From JAXLQL01 sp046331625 (GTDB lineage Bacteria; Acidobacteriota; Terriglobia; Bryobacterales; Bryobacteraceae), in contig JAXLQL010000002.1 in NCBI GenBank assembly GCA_046331625.1, positions 248,001 to 312,000 on the forward strand: a stretch of 64,000 nucleotides of DNA, written 5' to 3'. The notes beneath the pieces are model-generated. The model was not told where the DNA came from, made no database searches, and was given only the letters and a program-made list of their open reading frames with translations. This document shows, one piece after another, positions 25,041 through 34,258 of the stretch (positions are counted from its first letter, which is position 1; every line of letters starts with the position of its first letter). The position numbers and the translations under genes are program-made.

Positions 25041-25087
25041 TATCGGAAGCGGGACTCGAGCCCCGCGCCGGCTCAAGCCCGCCCTAC
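25041..25087 (+). repeat. REP-like palindromic repeat A, copy 2
   Basis: Variant reading GGGACTCGAGCCCCGCGCC then GGCTCAAGCCCGCCCTAC. Same layout as the copies at 7087 and 50719, with substitutions in both arms. It lies in the 293-bp gap downstream of the PEP-CTERM gene. Confidence 0.7.
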
Positions 25088-25159
25088 ATGGAAGCGACCC
25101 GAAAGTCTTCGCGGTTGGCGAAGAAACAGGATAGGAGTACAAAGCAAACCGCGGCCAGT

Positions 25160-25999
25160 TCACCTTTGCGTTTGGCGCTTGCGCCAACCGCAGAGTAGAC
25201 CTCCCATGACCACCAAGCCCAACGTGGCCGGTTCCGGAACGGCCGACAGGGTACCGGGCAATACGCCGCTGGCCGAAAAGACCTCGCGGCCACCCAGGTC
25301 GCCCAAGCTGAGCGTGGCCGAATTGAGCATGTTCAGTTGCCACGATGCACCATTCCCGTTGACGAACGAGGGAAGGTTCAGGAGGATCCGCACGGTGGGA
25401 TTGGCGGCGCTAACGGTCACGGTACACGAGGTGCTGAAGGTGAACGGTCCGGTGAAGGTGGCCAGGTCCGGACCATTGACGCCTTGTGCGCAGACCGGTG
25501 TGGGTCCGCCGAGGAACAGGAAGTTGGTGAGGGAGTCTGCGTCGGCGAAGACCGAGGAGTCAATGACTGTGGAGCCACCATAAACCTGGATGCGGCCCCC
25601 GACACCGCCGCTATCGATGGCGCCGGTACGGTTGAAGGAGCCGTCGAAGGTGGCGGTGAGGGTGAGGTCGTAGGTCGCCCCGAAACTTCCCTGAAAGGCG
25701 GAGCCGTTGAAGGTGATCGTGTCATAGAAAAGCACCTGTGTTCCGGTACTGCCAAATCCGGTCAGGCGTTGGTTGAGCGTCTTCAGGGTTCCGGTTGCGA
25801 GGTCCGCGCGGGAAATCAGGTGAACCAGCGAGTTGTTGATCTCAGTCTGCGCTACCGGGTTCGAGAACTGCGAGACCGGCTGAGCCGAGAAGCCTGTCTC
25901 CGCATAGTCAGCGTAAAGGTAGGTTCCGAATTGGATCGGGGCGGCGACGCCGAAAGCGGCGCCGGCCGCGCCCAGTGCGATGAGTCGCGAGATGTTCAT
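25160..25999 (-). CDS. PEP-CTERM sorted exported protein
   Basis: 279 residues from the ATG at 25999, with GGAGGAAT directly before it. The signal peptide is MNISRLIALGAAGAAFGVAA. The body is Ser/Thr/Gly-rich and beta-like, with a single widely spaced cysteine pair (VCAQG, STSCTV). The tail reads VPEPATLGLVVMGGLLCGW followed by RKRQTQR, the PEP-CTERM sorting signal. It is probably surface or matrix associated after exosortase processing. The longer upstream frame to 26452 has no support. Confidence 0.88.
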   Translation of the reverse strand: MNISRLIALGAAGAAFGVAAPIQFGTYLYADYAETGFSAQPVSQFSNPVAQTEINNSLVHLISRADLATGTLKTLNQRLTGFGSTGTQVLFYDTITFNGSAFQGSFGATYDLTLTATFDGSFNRTGAIDSGGVGGRIQVYGGSTVIDSSVFADADSLTNFLFLGGPTPVCAQGVNGPDLATFTGPFTFSTSCTVTVSAANPTVRILLNLPSFVNGNGASWQLNMLNSATLSLGDLGGREVFSASGVLPGTLSAVPEPATLGLVVMGGLLCGWRKRQTQR

Positions 26000-26382
26000 A
26001 TTCCTCCGTTGGTCGTGATGGACTGCTCTCCGCACACGGCGGAGCCATCTTAGACCGCGCAATCGGCGAGGGATTCCCATCATGAATACTGGGTTTTTTC
26101 GGTGGCGGAGTAATTCGGGTGTCGCTGCCTGGCGTTTTCGCATCCGCAAGGGCGAAAATCCGATCCCTGATGAGGGTGGGTCCGTCAGGCACCAAACAGT
26201 CGACGCCGCGCCGGTTCGACTTGGGCCGCGCAAGGCACCGGACGCGATCCGGAAGTTTGGGCTTGAACTGGCGTGGCTGGGCCCGCGCGTATCGCGTCCC
26301 GCGCGGATGCCGGGGCGTCTAGCGGCACACTCCTTCGGCGCCCGGGCAAAGGAGTCCACGCCGCGCGGAATGTCGCCGCCAC
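26000..26382. other. Gene-free stretch
   Basis: Upstream region of the PEP-CTERM gene and the former 3' part of the DinB-like remnant. Frames here are GC-driven, without domains. No clear promoter or hairpin was identified. Confidence 0.5.
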
Positions 26383-26664
26383 TTAGCCATTCCAGAAAGC
26401 CATGTGCCGCAACAGGGCGCCATAGCTGAGAACGCCGCCGGCTGGATTCCATTCGATCCTGTCATCGGGCAAGGCCGCCGCCAGCGCCGTGATTTTGCCT
26501 GCAAGATCTTTCCATCTGCCAACCTGGGCGCGCGTCAGATTCTTTGCGAAAATTGCGGTGACCTCGAAAAGCCAAAAGCCCGAATCAAACAGCCCGCGTC
26601 GTCCGAACTTGCGCGTGGCGAGGGCTGGAGTGTTTCCGATGTTGTCGGCGGCGCCGGCCCGCAA
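26383..26664 (-). pseudogene. Fragment of a DinB-like protein
   Basis: The frame contains LAGKITALAAALPDDRIEWN then SYGALLRHMAFWNG and a stop. This resembles the DinB/YfiT helical-bundle pattern (ALP-D-W-P-G-S-LLRH-FWN), including a metal-ligand histidine. The first third has no ribosome site, homology stops at AFWNG, and the other end lies six bases from a MITE. It looks like a truncated remnant. Confidence 0.45.
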
Positions 26665-26670
26665 GACAAG

Positions 26671-26959
26671 CTAGCAGCCCGTGGCTAGATTCGCGTGGGC
26701 CGCGTTGCGAGCGCCCATGTCTGGGGATGCCGCCAGATGTGAGGCGAGGCGAAGCACGCAATGGGGGCCATTGCGAAGGAGCCGCAACGAAGCAGATGGC
26801 CCCATGCCGCCGCAACCCTCTGGGCGGCTGGGGTTTGTACCCGCATGCTTCGTTGCTCGCCGCTCGAGATGGGCAGGCATCGCTGCCTCCTCGCGCCTCG
26901 CCTTCCTGGCACAGATCCCGCGCCGCGCGACCCACGGAACTTTAGCCCCAGGCTGCTAG
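26671..26959. mobile_element. MITE family B, full copy 1
   Basis: A 289-bp element bounded by CTAGCAGCCCGTGGCTA and its near inverse TAGCCCCAGGCTGCTAG. The interior is about 80 percent or more identical by eye to 44445-44731, including GGAGCCGCAACGAAGCAGAT and GCCGCAACCCTCTGGGCGGC. There is no transposase inside. Both strands are open in several frames, so such copies may be misannotated as hypothetical proteins. A clear target duplication beyond the CTAG ends was not seen. Confidence 0.8.
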
Positions 26960-27084
26960 ACTAGGCGGCCGCCGTCTCGCAACCGAGGGGGGCAGAACTG
27001 AGGCGGCCGACGACCTCGGATCGGTGCGGTCAACTCCGCAGTTTCACCGGGCGGCTGGCGGCAAGGCTCGCGAGAACGGCAGCG

Positions 27085-27957
27085 TTACACGCTCACCACT
27101 GCGCAAGGCGACTGCCGGATGATCGAGTAGGCGTGCGCCCGGAGGCGTCCGAACGTCCCGGTTGACGCGCCGCGACCGATCACCACCAAGTCGGCACCTT
27201 GTTTCTCGGCGGCGCCCTTCACCACGCCGGCCGGATCGCCCTCGGCGATCATCACCTCGGCGTTGACTCCGGTCCGCGCCAGGAGTTTCGCGACCTGATT
27301 CGATGCCGCCTTGGCGAACTGGCCGCGCCAATCGGGGTCGAAGTATTCGCCTACCTGCCCCTCGAGCGACGGGGTCGCGTGGACCACCACGAGCCGCGCA
27401 TGGCTGCATGCTTCGGCAAATCCGGCGGCCCACAGCAGCGTTCGCTCGCTTTGCGGACCCAAGTCGACGGCGGCCACTACGCTGCGCACCGGAACCTCAC
27501 GCGGCGGCATGTGTTCCTCGAGATGCGCGCCAGTCAGCACCGCGCAATCGGCATCATGCAGCACTTTGGCCGTGACCGAGCCGAGAATGAAGCGGCGAAA
27601 CGGTCCATAGCCGTGGGTGGGCATCACGATCAGCCCGAACTGGTGGTCATGCGCATGGTCGACGATGCGATGGGCCGGATCGCCTTCTTCGAGCAATGCT
27701 TCTGTCTGTACGCCTTCGAGATGTTCGCGGCAGAACTTGTCGAGTTCGTTGCGGGCGCACTGCTTGGTTTGCTCGAGATACTCGGCGATATCCATGGCTG
27801 CACCCTCGGGTCCGAACACCGGGTAAGGAGGAGGGATGGCGTGCAGCGCGGTTACGGTGGAATGGAACCGGCGAGCAAGCGCGGCCGCGTATCGCGCCGC
27901 CACGGCCGAACGTTCGGAGAAGTCGACCGGAAGCAGTATCCGTGGAATCGCGAGCAT
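27085..27957 (-). CDS. Tandem universal stress protein (two Usp domains)
   Basis: 290 residues from the ATG at 27957. The first Usp domain has PRILLPVDFSERS and the ATP-binding glycine motif MPTHGYGPFRRFILGSV. The second has SVVAAVDLGPQSE and VVIGRGASTGTFGRLRAHAY, in which the glycine motif is less regular. Usp proteins bind ATP and help cells survive stress or energy limitation. It is the last gene of an operon with two cytochromes (20 bp after the multiheme gene), suggesting a link to respiratory state. Confidence 0.92.
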   Translation of the reverse strand: MLAIPRILLPVDFSERSAVAARYAAALARRFHSTVTALHAIPPPYPVFGPEGAAMDIAEYLEQTKQCARNELDKFCREHLEGVQTEALLEEGDPAHRIVDHAHDHQFGLIVMPTHGYGPFRRFILGSVTAKVLHDADCAVLTGAHLEEHMPPREVPVRSVVAAVDLGPQSERTLLWAAGFAEACSHARLVVVHATPSLEGQVGEYFDPDWRGQFAKAASNQVAKLLARTGVNAEVMIAEGDPAGVVKGAAEKQGADLVVIGRGASTGTFGRLRAHAYSIIRQSPCAVVSV

Positions 27958-27977
27958 CGTGGTCTCCCTGTATGGCG

Positions 27978-29303
27978 CTATTGGCCCGATTCGAGCCCCA
28001 GCTTTTCGATGATCTCCGGCTTGGCCTCCTGCATGGCCACCAATACGTGGCAGGCGTTGCAATCCTGCCCGATGGCTTTTCCGCCGGGCCCCTTGTGGTC
28101 GTCGTCGTGGCAGCGGAAGCAGCCCGGCGAATCATTGTGTCCGAGGTTGCTCGGGTATGTTCCCCACTTGATCTTCAAAGCGGGATAAACGTTTTGCTCG
28201 AAAATGGCGGAAACCTCGCGAATCGCCAGAGCTCGATCGTTCCCCGCCGGGTACTGCGCTTCGATCTGCTTGGCGATCTCCTGCCGCGCTGCCTCGGGCG
28301 AAGGAAAGTCCTTGCCCAGCATTTCCACCGCTCGCTTCTTGATGAACGGGAGCTTCGGTAGACGGCCCGCGGCCATCGCGCGATCCACCGCGTCCGCCGG
28401 CGACGGGAAGTCATGGCCGATCCGGTTATGGCAGTCGATGCATTGGATGCGGCGCTCGGGGAGCGAGTCCGTGTTTCCGGCCGCCGAAGTGAAGACTCCC
28501 GTCTGGGACTTGACCCAGGTGATCTTCTGGGGATCGTCGGCGCGGTAGCTGACTTTGGCGTGAGCGGTGTGGATGCGGCCGAGCTTCATGAGCAGCACGG
28601 ATTTCGAGATCGAGTTTGCCTCATCGTCGCCAAAGCGGGTGATGATGCGGAGTTTCTCGCCATCGCGCTGGCTGCGGTGGCAATTCTCGCAGGTCTCCTT
28701 GGCGTCGGGAACGGGTTTCTCTCGCGCGGTGATCGGCCGCGAATACGAGGTAGTTGCCAGGGCGATCACCTGATGGATGCCATTGAGCTTCGCCTGCACG
28801 TACGAGGTCGCTCCCTGGCCGATGTGGCAATGCACGCACTCGACGTGTTGGTGCACCGAAACGCGGTAGGCGTTGAACTCCGGACCCATCACCTGGTGGC
28901 AGGCCTGGCCGCAGAATCCCGGAGTGTCCATGTAGTGGGTGGCCTGGTAAGTAAGATGGCTGCCGATCACGACATTGGCCAGCGTGGTGATCGAGAAAAA
29001 CCAGACGAGCCGCCGCACCGCGACGCTCTTCCACGACAGCGGCGGGAGTTCGAACGGACCCGCTTTTCGCCTGAGCCACTGGCCTAGCGGGATGAGCAAC
29101 AGCCCCACCAGGAAGGCCGCCGGCAAGACCAGGAACTCGAGGATGCCGAGGTATGGATTGCGGGCAGCCGCGCCACGGCTGCCGACCACGAGAAAGAGCC
29201 AAAGCAGAGAGGCGGTCGTCACCAGCACCACCCCAGAAAGACTGATCCAGTTATTCGCAAGCTGAATCGCCGGACCCAGCCACTCTCGGATTCTTGCCGT
29301 CAC
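27978..29303 (-). CDS. NapC/NirT-type multiheme membrane cytochrome c
   Basis: 441 residues with GTG start. Three hydrophobic segments lie in the first 125 residues (WISLSGVVLVTTASLLWLFL, FLVLPAAFLVGLLLIPLG, LVWFFSITTLANVVIG). Heme motifs follow: CGQACH (C-x3-CH), CVHCH, CENCH, CIDCH, CFRCH and CNACH, six in all. The membrane anchor plus the GFCGQACHQVMGPEFNAY region matches NapC/NirT-like quinol-oxidising cytochromes. It should carry electrons from the quinol pool to periplasmic acceptors. It is flanked in the operon by a small cytochrome and a Usp protein. Confidence 0.92.
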   Translation of the reverse strand: MTARIREWLGPAIQLANNWISLSGVVLVTTASLLWLFLVVGSRGAAARNPYLGILEFLVLPAAFLVGLLLIPLGQWLRRKAGPFELPPLSWKSVAVRRLVWFFSITTLANVVIGSHLTYQATHYMDTPGFCGQACHQVMGPEFNAYRVSVHQHVECVHCHIGQGATSYVQAKLNGIHQVIALATTSYSRPITAREKPVPDAKETCENCHRSQRDGEKLRIITRFGDDEANSISKSVLLMKLGRIHTAHAKVSYRADDPQKITWVKSQTGVFTSAAGNTDSLPERRIQCIDCHNRIGHDFPSPADAVDRAMAAGRLPKLPFIKKRAVEMLGKDFPSPEAARQEIAKQIEAQYPAGNDRALAIREVSAIFEQNVYPALKIKWGTYPSNLGHNDSPGCFRCHDDDHKGPGGKAIGQDCNACHVLVAMQEAKPEIIEKLGLESGQ

Positions 29304-29328
29304 ACCGCCTCCCTATTCTCAGTGTCCA

Positions 29329-29535
29329 CTATTTCTTGCAGGTGGTGAGTGATTTCTCCTTCTCGTAGCATTTGCCGGTGTCGTTCAACTCTTTCGACTT
29401 GACCGCTACGTGACAAGTCTTGCACCCTGTCTTCTCCTTCTTGCTGAACTCGGGTTTGGCGTTCGAGGGGACCGAATTGATGGCCAGTCCCACGACCAAG
29501 GTTACGGCTGCGATCACTGTCTTGATGGGTTTCAT
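29329..29535 (-). CDS. Small exported monoheme cytochrome-like protein
   Basis: 68 residues from the ATG at 29535 (MKPIKTVIAAVTLVVGLAIN signal peptide). A single heme motif CKTCH sits in KKEKTGCKTCHVAVKSKELN. The two remaining cysteines near the C-terminus could form a disulfide. It is first in the operon, 25 bp before the multiheme cytochrome, and may shuttle electrons from it. The long open frame upstream is not coding, since the divergent kinase promoter must lie there. Confidence 0.82.
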   Translation of the reverse strand: MKPIKTVIAAVTLVVGLAINSVPSNAKPEFSKKEKTGCKTCHVAVKSKELNDTGKCYEKEKSLTTCKK

Positions 29536-29717
29536 GGGTGTCTCGTATGAGCCCAGTGCAATTGAATCGCCCCACTTTTGGCTCTGAACCGAACGGTTTT
29601 CGCGCCATCTGCCCCAACTCGTGGGGGAAATCACCCAGGACAAAGCCCGCCGCCCGCAAGTGGCGTGGTTGTCCGCGTGCAATGACCAATTGGGGGCGAA
29701 ACCGCCAAGGGCGGGGT

Positions 29718-32357
29718 ATGATTGACCAGAGTATGCAGCGGCTCGATGGCGAAGCTTATCGCCTTCTCTTCGAGCGGAGCCCAGCCCCGGTTTGGTTGTA
29801 TGACCCCGCAACGCTCCGCTTTCTGGCGGTCAACCAACGCGCCTTAATTCACTACGGCTACTCGCGCGAGGAGTTCCTCGCGATGACGATCGCCGATGTC
29901 CGCCCGCCTGAGGAGCGGCAGCCGTTGCTCGACTTTCTGGCCTCGCATCCGGCCGGGGCCGAGTTCGAACGCTCGCACGTCGCCACGCATTCGCGGAAAG
30001 ACGGCTCGCGGATCGAGATGGCCACCAGCGCCACGCTGGTCGAGTACGACGGCAAGCCGGCGATCCTGGTCTTTGCGCAAGACGTGACGCAGTTCCGCGA
30101 TGCCGAGCTCACGCTCGAGACCGTGCTCGAAGCGAGCCCTCTCGGCATTTGCTCCACCGATCTCGAAGACAAGACGACGGTGTGGAATCGCGCCGCCGAG
30201 GCTATCTTCGGGTGGTCTCGCGAAGAGATGCTGGGCAGCCGGCCGCCATGTCTGGAATCGGCGGCGACGGCGGGATTGTGGGCCGGGCTGCGTTCAGGCA
30301 CTGGGTCCCCTCCGGCGTCGCTCCAGATCCGGGCGAAGCGGCGCAACGGCGAACCGTTCTATCTGCGGCTGCACGCCGCCGCACTGCGGACTCCGGCTGG
30401 CGCCGTGCGCGGGATCGTGGCTGTATTCGAAGACCTCACGCGAGACCGTGAGATCCGCGACCAACTCGCCGTGGCGCGCCGGCACAAGACCCTGTTCGAA
30501 GCCGTGCCAGACGCCATTCTCGAGGTGGATGCGAGCGGATGCATCGCCGTCGCCAACGCCGCAACGGATCGCATTTTCGGCTACTCGCCGGAGGAACTGA
30601 TCGGCAGGCCGATCGAGCTACTGGTTCCCGAAGACGTCCGCGGCATCCACTCCACGCACAGGGCAGCATTCGCGCGCAGTCCGGTGGTCCGGCCGATGGG
30701 CAGCGGACTGAAGCTCCAAGCCCGGCACCGGGACGGGTCGCGGGTGCCGGTGGAGATCAGTCTGAGCCCGCTCGACGGCGAAGGCGGCGGAATGCACACC
30801 CTGGCGCTGGTGCGCGACGTCAGCGAACGGCGCCGCTCGGAGGAGCTTCGCGAGCGTTACGAGACGGAGCTCTCCGACAAGAACCGCTTGCTCGCGCAAC
30901 GGAACGCCGATGTGGAGCGCGCCAACAAATTGAAGAGCGAGTTCCTGGCCAGCATGAGCCACGAGCTGCGTTCGCCGCTCCACACCATCATTGGCTTCGC
31001 CGAGTTGCTGCGCGAAGGGCTCGAGGGCGAGTTGAACGAACGCCAGAAGCGCTTCATCGACAATATCCATGGCGATTCCCTGCACCTGTTGGCGCTGATC
31101 AACGACATTCTGGATCTCAGCAAGATCGAGTCCGGGCGGCTCGAGATCCGGGCCGAGGATTTCCTGCTCGAGCCGGTGGTGGCGGACGTGCTCCGCGGCA
31201 TCGAGCAACAAGCCGCAGCCAAGAGCTTGCGTGTGGAAAGCGAAGTGGCCCCGGCGCTCGCGGTCAGAGCCGATCCGCTCCGTTTGAAACAAATCCTAGT
31301 CAATCTGCTTTCGAACGCGGTCAAGTTCACACCGGCGGGCGGGGAGATCCAGGTGGCGGGCCAGGCGGGAAGCGGCCAAGTCACCGTATCGGTGTCCGAT
31401 ACCGGTGTCGGCGTGGCCCCGGAACATCACGCCGCCGTGTTCGACATGTTCCGCCAGGTGGGCGCCACCACGAAGGGTGTTCGCGAAGGAACGGGATTGG
31501 GTCTGGCGATTTGCAAGCGGCTGGTGGAGCAACTGGGCGGCCGCATCTGGATCGAAAGCGAGTTGGGCAAAGGCGCGCGCTTCTCGTTCACGGTTCCGGC
31601 CCCCAAACGGGGAAATCCTTCGGGCGCCAAGCCCTCGGTACTCGTGCTCGAAGACAACATCGAATCGCTCGAACTGCTCGAGAACTACCTGGGGCCCGCC
31701 GGATACGAGGTTACGGCAGTGCGCTCGGTGAGCGAGGCGATACGCCATGCCCGCGAGTCCCGCCCGGATGCGTTCCTGCTGGATCTGGCGCACGGCAACG
31801 GCTGGGCGGCGTTGCGGGAGATCCGCAAAGACGCCGCCACCCGGTCAATACCGGTGGTGGTGGTTTCGGTTCTCGACGAAACCGAAGAGAGCCTTCGGCT
31901 CGGCGCGGCCGCTCATCTCACCAAGCCCGTCCGAAAGCAGGTGTTGCTCGAAACGCTGCGCCGTTGCCTCGGCGGAAAACCCGGCACCCGGCGATCGGTG
32001 CTCGTGGTGGACGACGAGGCCGGAGCGCGCGAACTGGTTTCCGAGATGCTGCGCGAGGCGGGCTACGACGCGGCTACCGCCGCCTCGGGAGCGGAAGCCT
32101 TGGATCGCCTGGAAACCAGCGGCGCCGGCGCCGTCATCCTCGACCTGATGATGCCCGAAATGAACGGCTTCGAACTCCTCTTTCGGATGCGCGCCGACGC
32201 GCGTTTCTCGCAGATTCCGGTGATCGTGCTGACCGGAGTCGAGCTCCAGGATTCCGATGTCCAGTTGCTTCGCCAGACAACAAGCGCGATTCTGGTAAAA
32301 GGAGGAGCATGGCGCGATAAGCTGATCGCGGAACTGCGCCGGGCCACGGTCCGGTGA
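29718..32357 (+). CDS. Hybrid histidine kinase: three PAS domains, HisKA, HATPase, two receivers
   Basis: 879 residues from the ATG at 29718 (a second ATG lies at 29733). Three PAS domains (about 10-125, 130-250, 255-375; for example NQRALIHYGYSREEFLAMT, NRAAEAIFGWSREEMLGS, ATDRIFGYSPEELIGRPIEL) precede a coiled segment. HisKA is FLASMSHELRSPLHTIIGFA and the ATPase has NLLSNAVKFTPAGGE, DTGVGVAPEH and GTGLGLAICKRL. Receiver 1 has Asp in AFLLDLAHGNG and receiver 2 in VILDLMMPEMNG. There is no membrane helix, so sensing is cytoplasmic. It leads an operon with a single receiver and a sigma-54 regulator, divergent from the cytochrome operon. Confidence 0.93.
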   Translation: MIDQSMQRLDGEAYRLLFERSPAPVWLYDPATLRFLAVNQRALIHYGYSREEFLAMTIADVRPPEERQPLLDFLASHPAGAEFERSHVATHSRKDGSRIEMATSATLVEYDGKPAILVFAQDVTQFRDAELTLETVLEASPLGICSTDLEDKTTVWNRAAEAIFGWSREEMLGSRPPCLESAATAGLWAGLRSGTGSPPASLQIRAKRRNGEPFYLRLHAAALRTPAGAVRGIVAVFEDLTRDREIRDQLAVARRHKTLFEAVPDAILEVDASGCIAVANAATDRIFGYSPEELIGRPIELLVPEDVRGIHSTHRAAFARSPVVRPMGSGLKLQARHRDGSRVPVEISLSPLDGEGGGMHTLALVRDVSERRRSEELRERYETELSDKNRLLAQRNADVERANKLKSEFLASMSHELRSPLHTIIGFAELLREGLEGELNERQKRFIDNIHGDSLHLLALINDILDLSKIESGRLEIRAEDFLLEPVVADVLRGIEQQAAAKSLRVESEVAPALAVRADPLRLKQILVNLLSNAVKFTPAGGEIQVAGQAGSGQVTVSVSDTGVGVAPEHHAAVFDMFRQVGATTKGVREGTGLGLAICKRLVEQLGGRIWIESELGKGARFSFTVPAPKRGNPSGAKPSVLVLEDNIESLELLENYLGPAGYEVTAVRSVSEAIRHARESRPDAFLLDLAHGNGWAALREIRKDAATRSIPVVVVSVLDETEESLRLGAAAHLTKPVRKQVLLETLRRCLGGKPGTRRSVLVVDDEAGARELVSEMLREAGYDAATAASGAEALDRLETSGAGAVILDLMMPEMNGFELLFRMRADARFSQIPVIVLTGVELQDSDVQLLRQTTSAILVKGGAWRDKLIAELRRATVR

Positions 32358-32370
32358 TGGGAGGTTCGAA

Positions 32371-32733
32371 CTGAGCCGAATATTGATCGCCGATGACAGC
32401 GCCAAGAGCCGTGAGCTGTTGCGAATGGTGCTCGAAGGCTCTGGGCACGAAGTCATCGAAGCGTGCGACGGGAGCCAGGTCCTCGACCGGCTCGGCGAAG
32501 CCCGGCCAGATCTCGTGGTGCTCGACATCCAGATGCCGGTGCTCGACGGGTTCTCCACCGTCTGCGAAATCCGCCGCAGGGCCGGATACGAAGCTCTTCC
32601 CGTGGTGGCGCTCAGCGCCTATGCGATGGATGGCGATCGCGAACGGGCCATTTCTTCCGGGTTCACCCACTACTTGAGCAAACCTATACCGCTCTCCACA
32701 CTTCGCCAGGAATTGGAACGGTTCTTGAAATGA
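32371..32733 (+). CDS. Single-domain response regulator (probable CTG start)
   Basis: 120 residues if started at the CTG at 32371, which gives the standard N-terminus SRILIADDSAKSRELL and has GGGAGG about six bases upstream. A TTG at 32383 would cut into the first strand. Acidic pair ADD, phosphoacceptor in LVVLDIQMPVLDG and Lys in LSKPIPLSTL are all present. It has no output domain, so it likely acts as a phosphate carrier between the hybrid kinase upstream and the sigma-54 regulator whose ATG overlaps its stop (ATGA). Confidence 0.88.
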   Translation: MSRILIADDSAKSRELLRMVLEGSGHEVIEACDGSQVLDRLGEARPDLVVLDIQMPVLDGFSTVCEIRRRAGYEALPVVALSAYAMDGDRERAISSGFTHYLSKPIPLSTLRQELERFLK

Positions 32734-34145
32734 ACGAAACAGTCACGTTGTTGATCGTCGACGACAATCCAGGCAGCCTGGAGATGCTGAGCGCGGCGCT
32801 GCGGCTGCCCGGGCTCGAAGTCATTACCGCGAGCGACCCGGAAGAGGCGCTCGATATCGTGCGCGGCCGCCGCCCGCAGATCGTCATCACCGATCTGGTG
32901 ATGCCGAAGCTGAGCGGCATGGAAGTGCTCGAGCAGATCGTCGAGTTCGATCCCTCGATCGACGTGCTGCTGATGACGGCTCACTATTCCACCGAGTCCG
33001 CCGTGGAAGCGATCAAGAAAGGCGCCTGCGATTACCTCAACAAGCCTGTCTCGATCACCGCGCTTCGCGAGCGGGTGAGCAAGTTGGTGGAAGCGGCGCG
33101 ATCGCGAGCCAAGGCCCAGAGCATCGAGTCAGACCTGGCCGAGAGCGCCGAGTTCGAAGGCATGATCGGCAACTCGCCGCAGATGTGGGAGCTCTACACG
33201 CGGATCCAGCGCGTGGCGCCGCACTATCGTTCCGTGCTCGTCTCCGGAGCCACCGGTACCGGCAAGGAACTGGTGGCGCGAGCGCTGCACCGGTTGAGTC
33301 CGGTTGCCTCCGGCAACTACGTGGTGCTGAACTGTTCGGCGATCGTGGAGACGCTGTTCGAGAGCGAACTGTTCGGTCACGTGAAGGGCTCGTTCACCGG
33401 GGCTACTCACGACAAGGCTGGACTGTTCGAGGTGGCGCACAACGGCACGTTGTTCCTCGACGAGATCGGCGACATGCCGCTCAACACGCAGGCAAAGCTG
33501 CTGCGGGCGCTGCAGAACCAGGAGGTCCACCGGGTGGGGTCGCTGACGCCGCGCAAGGTGGACGTGCGCGTGATCGCCGCCACCAATCGCGACCTGCGCG
33601 TGGAAGTGGCCGAAAAACGTTTCCGCGAAGATTTGTATTATCGGCTTTCGATGGTGGAACTGCACACGCCTGGGCTCATCGAGCGGCAAGGTGACCTGCC
33701 GTTGCTCGAACGCCACTTCCTGAAGCGCTTTTCGCACCAGTTCCACAAGCCGGTGTCAGCCATCACGCGGCGAGCGCAGTTGGTGCTGGCGCGGCACGGG
33801 TGGCCGGGCAATGTCCGCGAGCTCGAGAACGTCATTGGGCACGCGGTAATGATGACGATGACGGATTCGGTAGACGTGCCCGATCTGCCGCCCTACTTGC
33901 TGCAGCCGGGTGCGCTGCCACTGGCTCCGCCCGTTGCGGCCGCGATCGCGGCGATGCCGGGTCCGCCGCCGATGGAGGCGGAGGGTCTCGAGGCGCAGGA
34001 GAAGCGGCTGATTGTGGAGGCGCTCGAAAAGACGCATGGGAACCAGACCGCCGCGGCGCGGTTGTTGCGGATCAGCCGCGACACGCTGCGGTATCGGATG
34101 AAGAAGCATTCGGTGGGGGCGCCGGCGGAGGCTGCCGCGGGTTAG
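32730..34145 (+). CDS. Sigma-54 dependent response regulator, NtrC family
   Basis: 471 residues from the ATG at 32730. The receiver has IVDDNPGSLEM, phosphoacceptor Asp in QIVITDLVMPKLSG and Lys in YLNKPVS. The AAA+ domain has Walker A GATGTGKE, the loop GSFTGA (a Ser variant of GAFTGA) and FLDEIGDMP. The Fis-type HTH is AARLLRISRDTLRYRMKKHS. It is the output of the upstream kinase and receiver and would activate RpoN promoters. The divergent cytochrome operon is a natural target to test. A fragment of MITE B lies 70 bp after the stop. Confidence 0.94.
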   Translation: MNETVTLLIVDDNPGSLEMLSAALRLPGLEVITASDPEEALDIVRGRRPQIVITDLVMPKLSGMEVLEQIVEFDPSIDVLLMTAHYSTESAVEAIKKGACDYLNKPVSITALRERVSKLVEAARSRAKAQSIESDLAESAEFEGMIGNSPQMWELYTRIQRVAPHYRSVLVSGATGTGKELVARALHRLSPVASGNYVVLNCSAIVETLFESELFGHVKGSFTGATHDKAGLFEVAHNGTLFLDEIGDMPLNTQAKLLRALQNQEVHRVGSLTPRKVDVRVIAATNRDLRVEVAEKRFREDLYYRLSMVELHTPGLIERQGDLPLLERHFLKRFSHQFHKPVSAITRRAQLVLARHGWPGNVRELENVIGHAVMMTMTDSVDVPDLPPYLLQPGALPLAPPVAAAIAAMPGPPPMEAEGLEAQEKRLIVEALEKTHGNQTAAARLLRISRDTLRYRMKKHSVGAPAEAAAG

Positions 34146-34214
34146 CTCCCACCCAGCGGCGGTTCTCTTCGAGGTCACGGTAGGTCATGTCAGGCCACGC
34201 CGTCGCCGTTGACA

Positions 34215-34258
34215 GCGCTCGCAACGCGGCCCACGCGACTCTAGCCACGGGCTGCTAG
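34215..34258. mobile_element. MITE family B, terminal fragment (copy 3)
   Basis: The last 44 bp read GCGCTCGCAACGCGGCCCAC, then GCGACTCTAGCCACGGGCTGCTAG, the inverse of the left end of copies 1 and 2. Only one end is present. Its terminal CTAG overlaps and supplies the TAG stop of the VCBS gene on the minus strand. Confidence 0.75.

Noticed and set aside
26671..26959. Hypothetical proteins within the MITE
   Set aside because: Open frames exist on both strands in the two full copies but follow GC composition and lack ribosome sites; the nucleotide sequence and ends are what is conserved.
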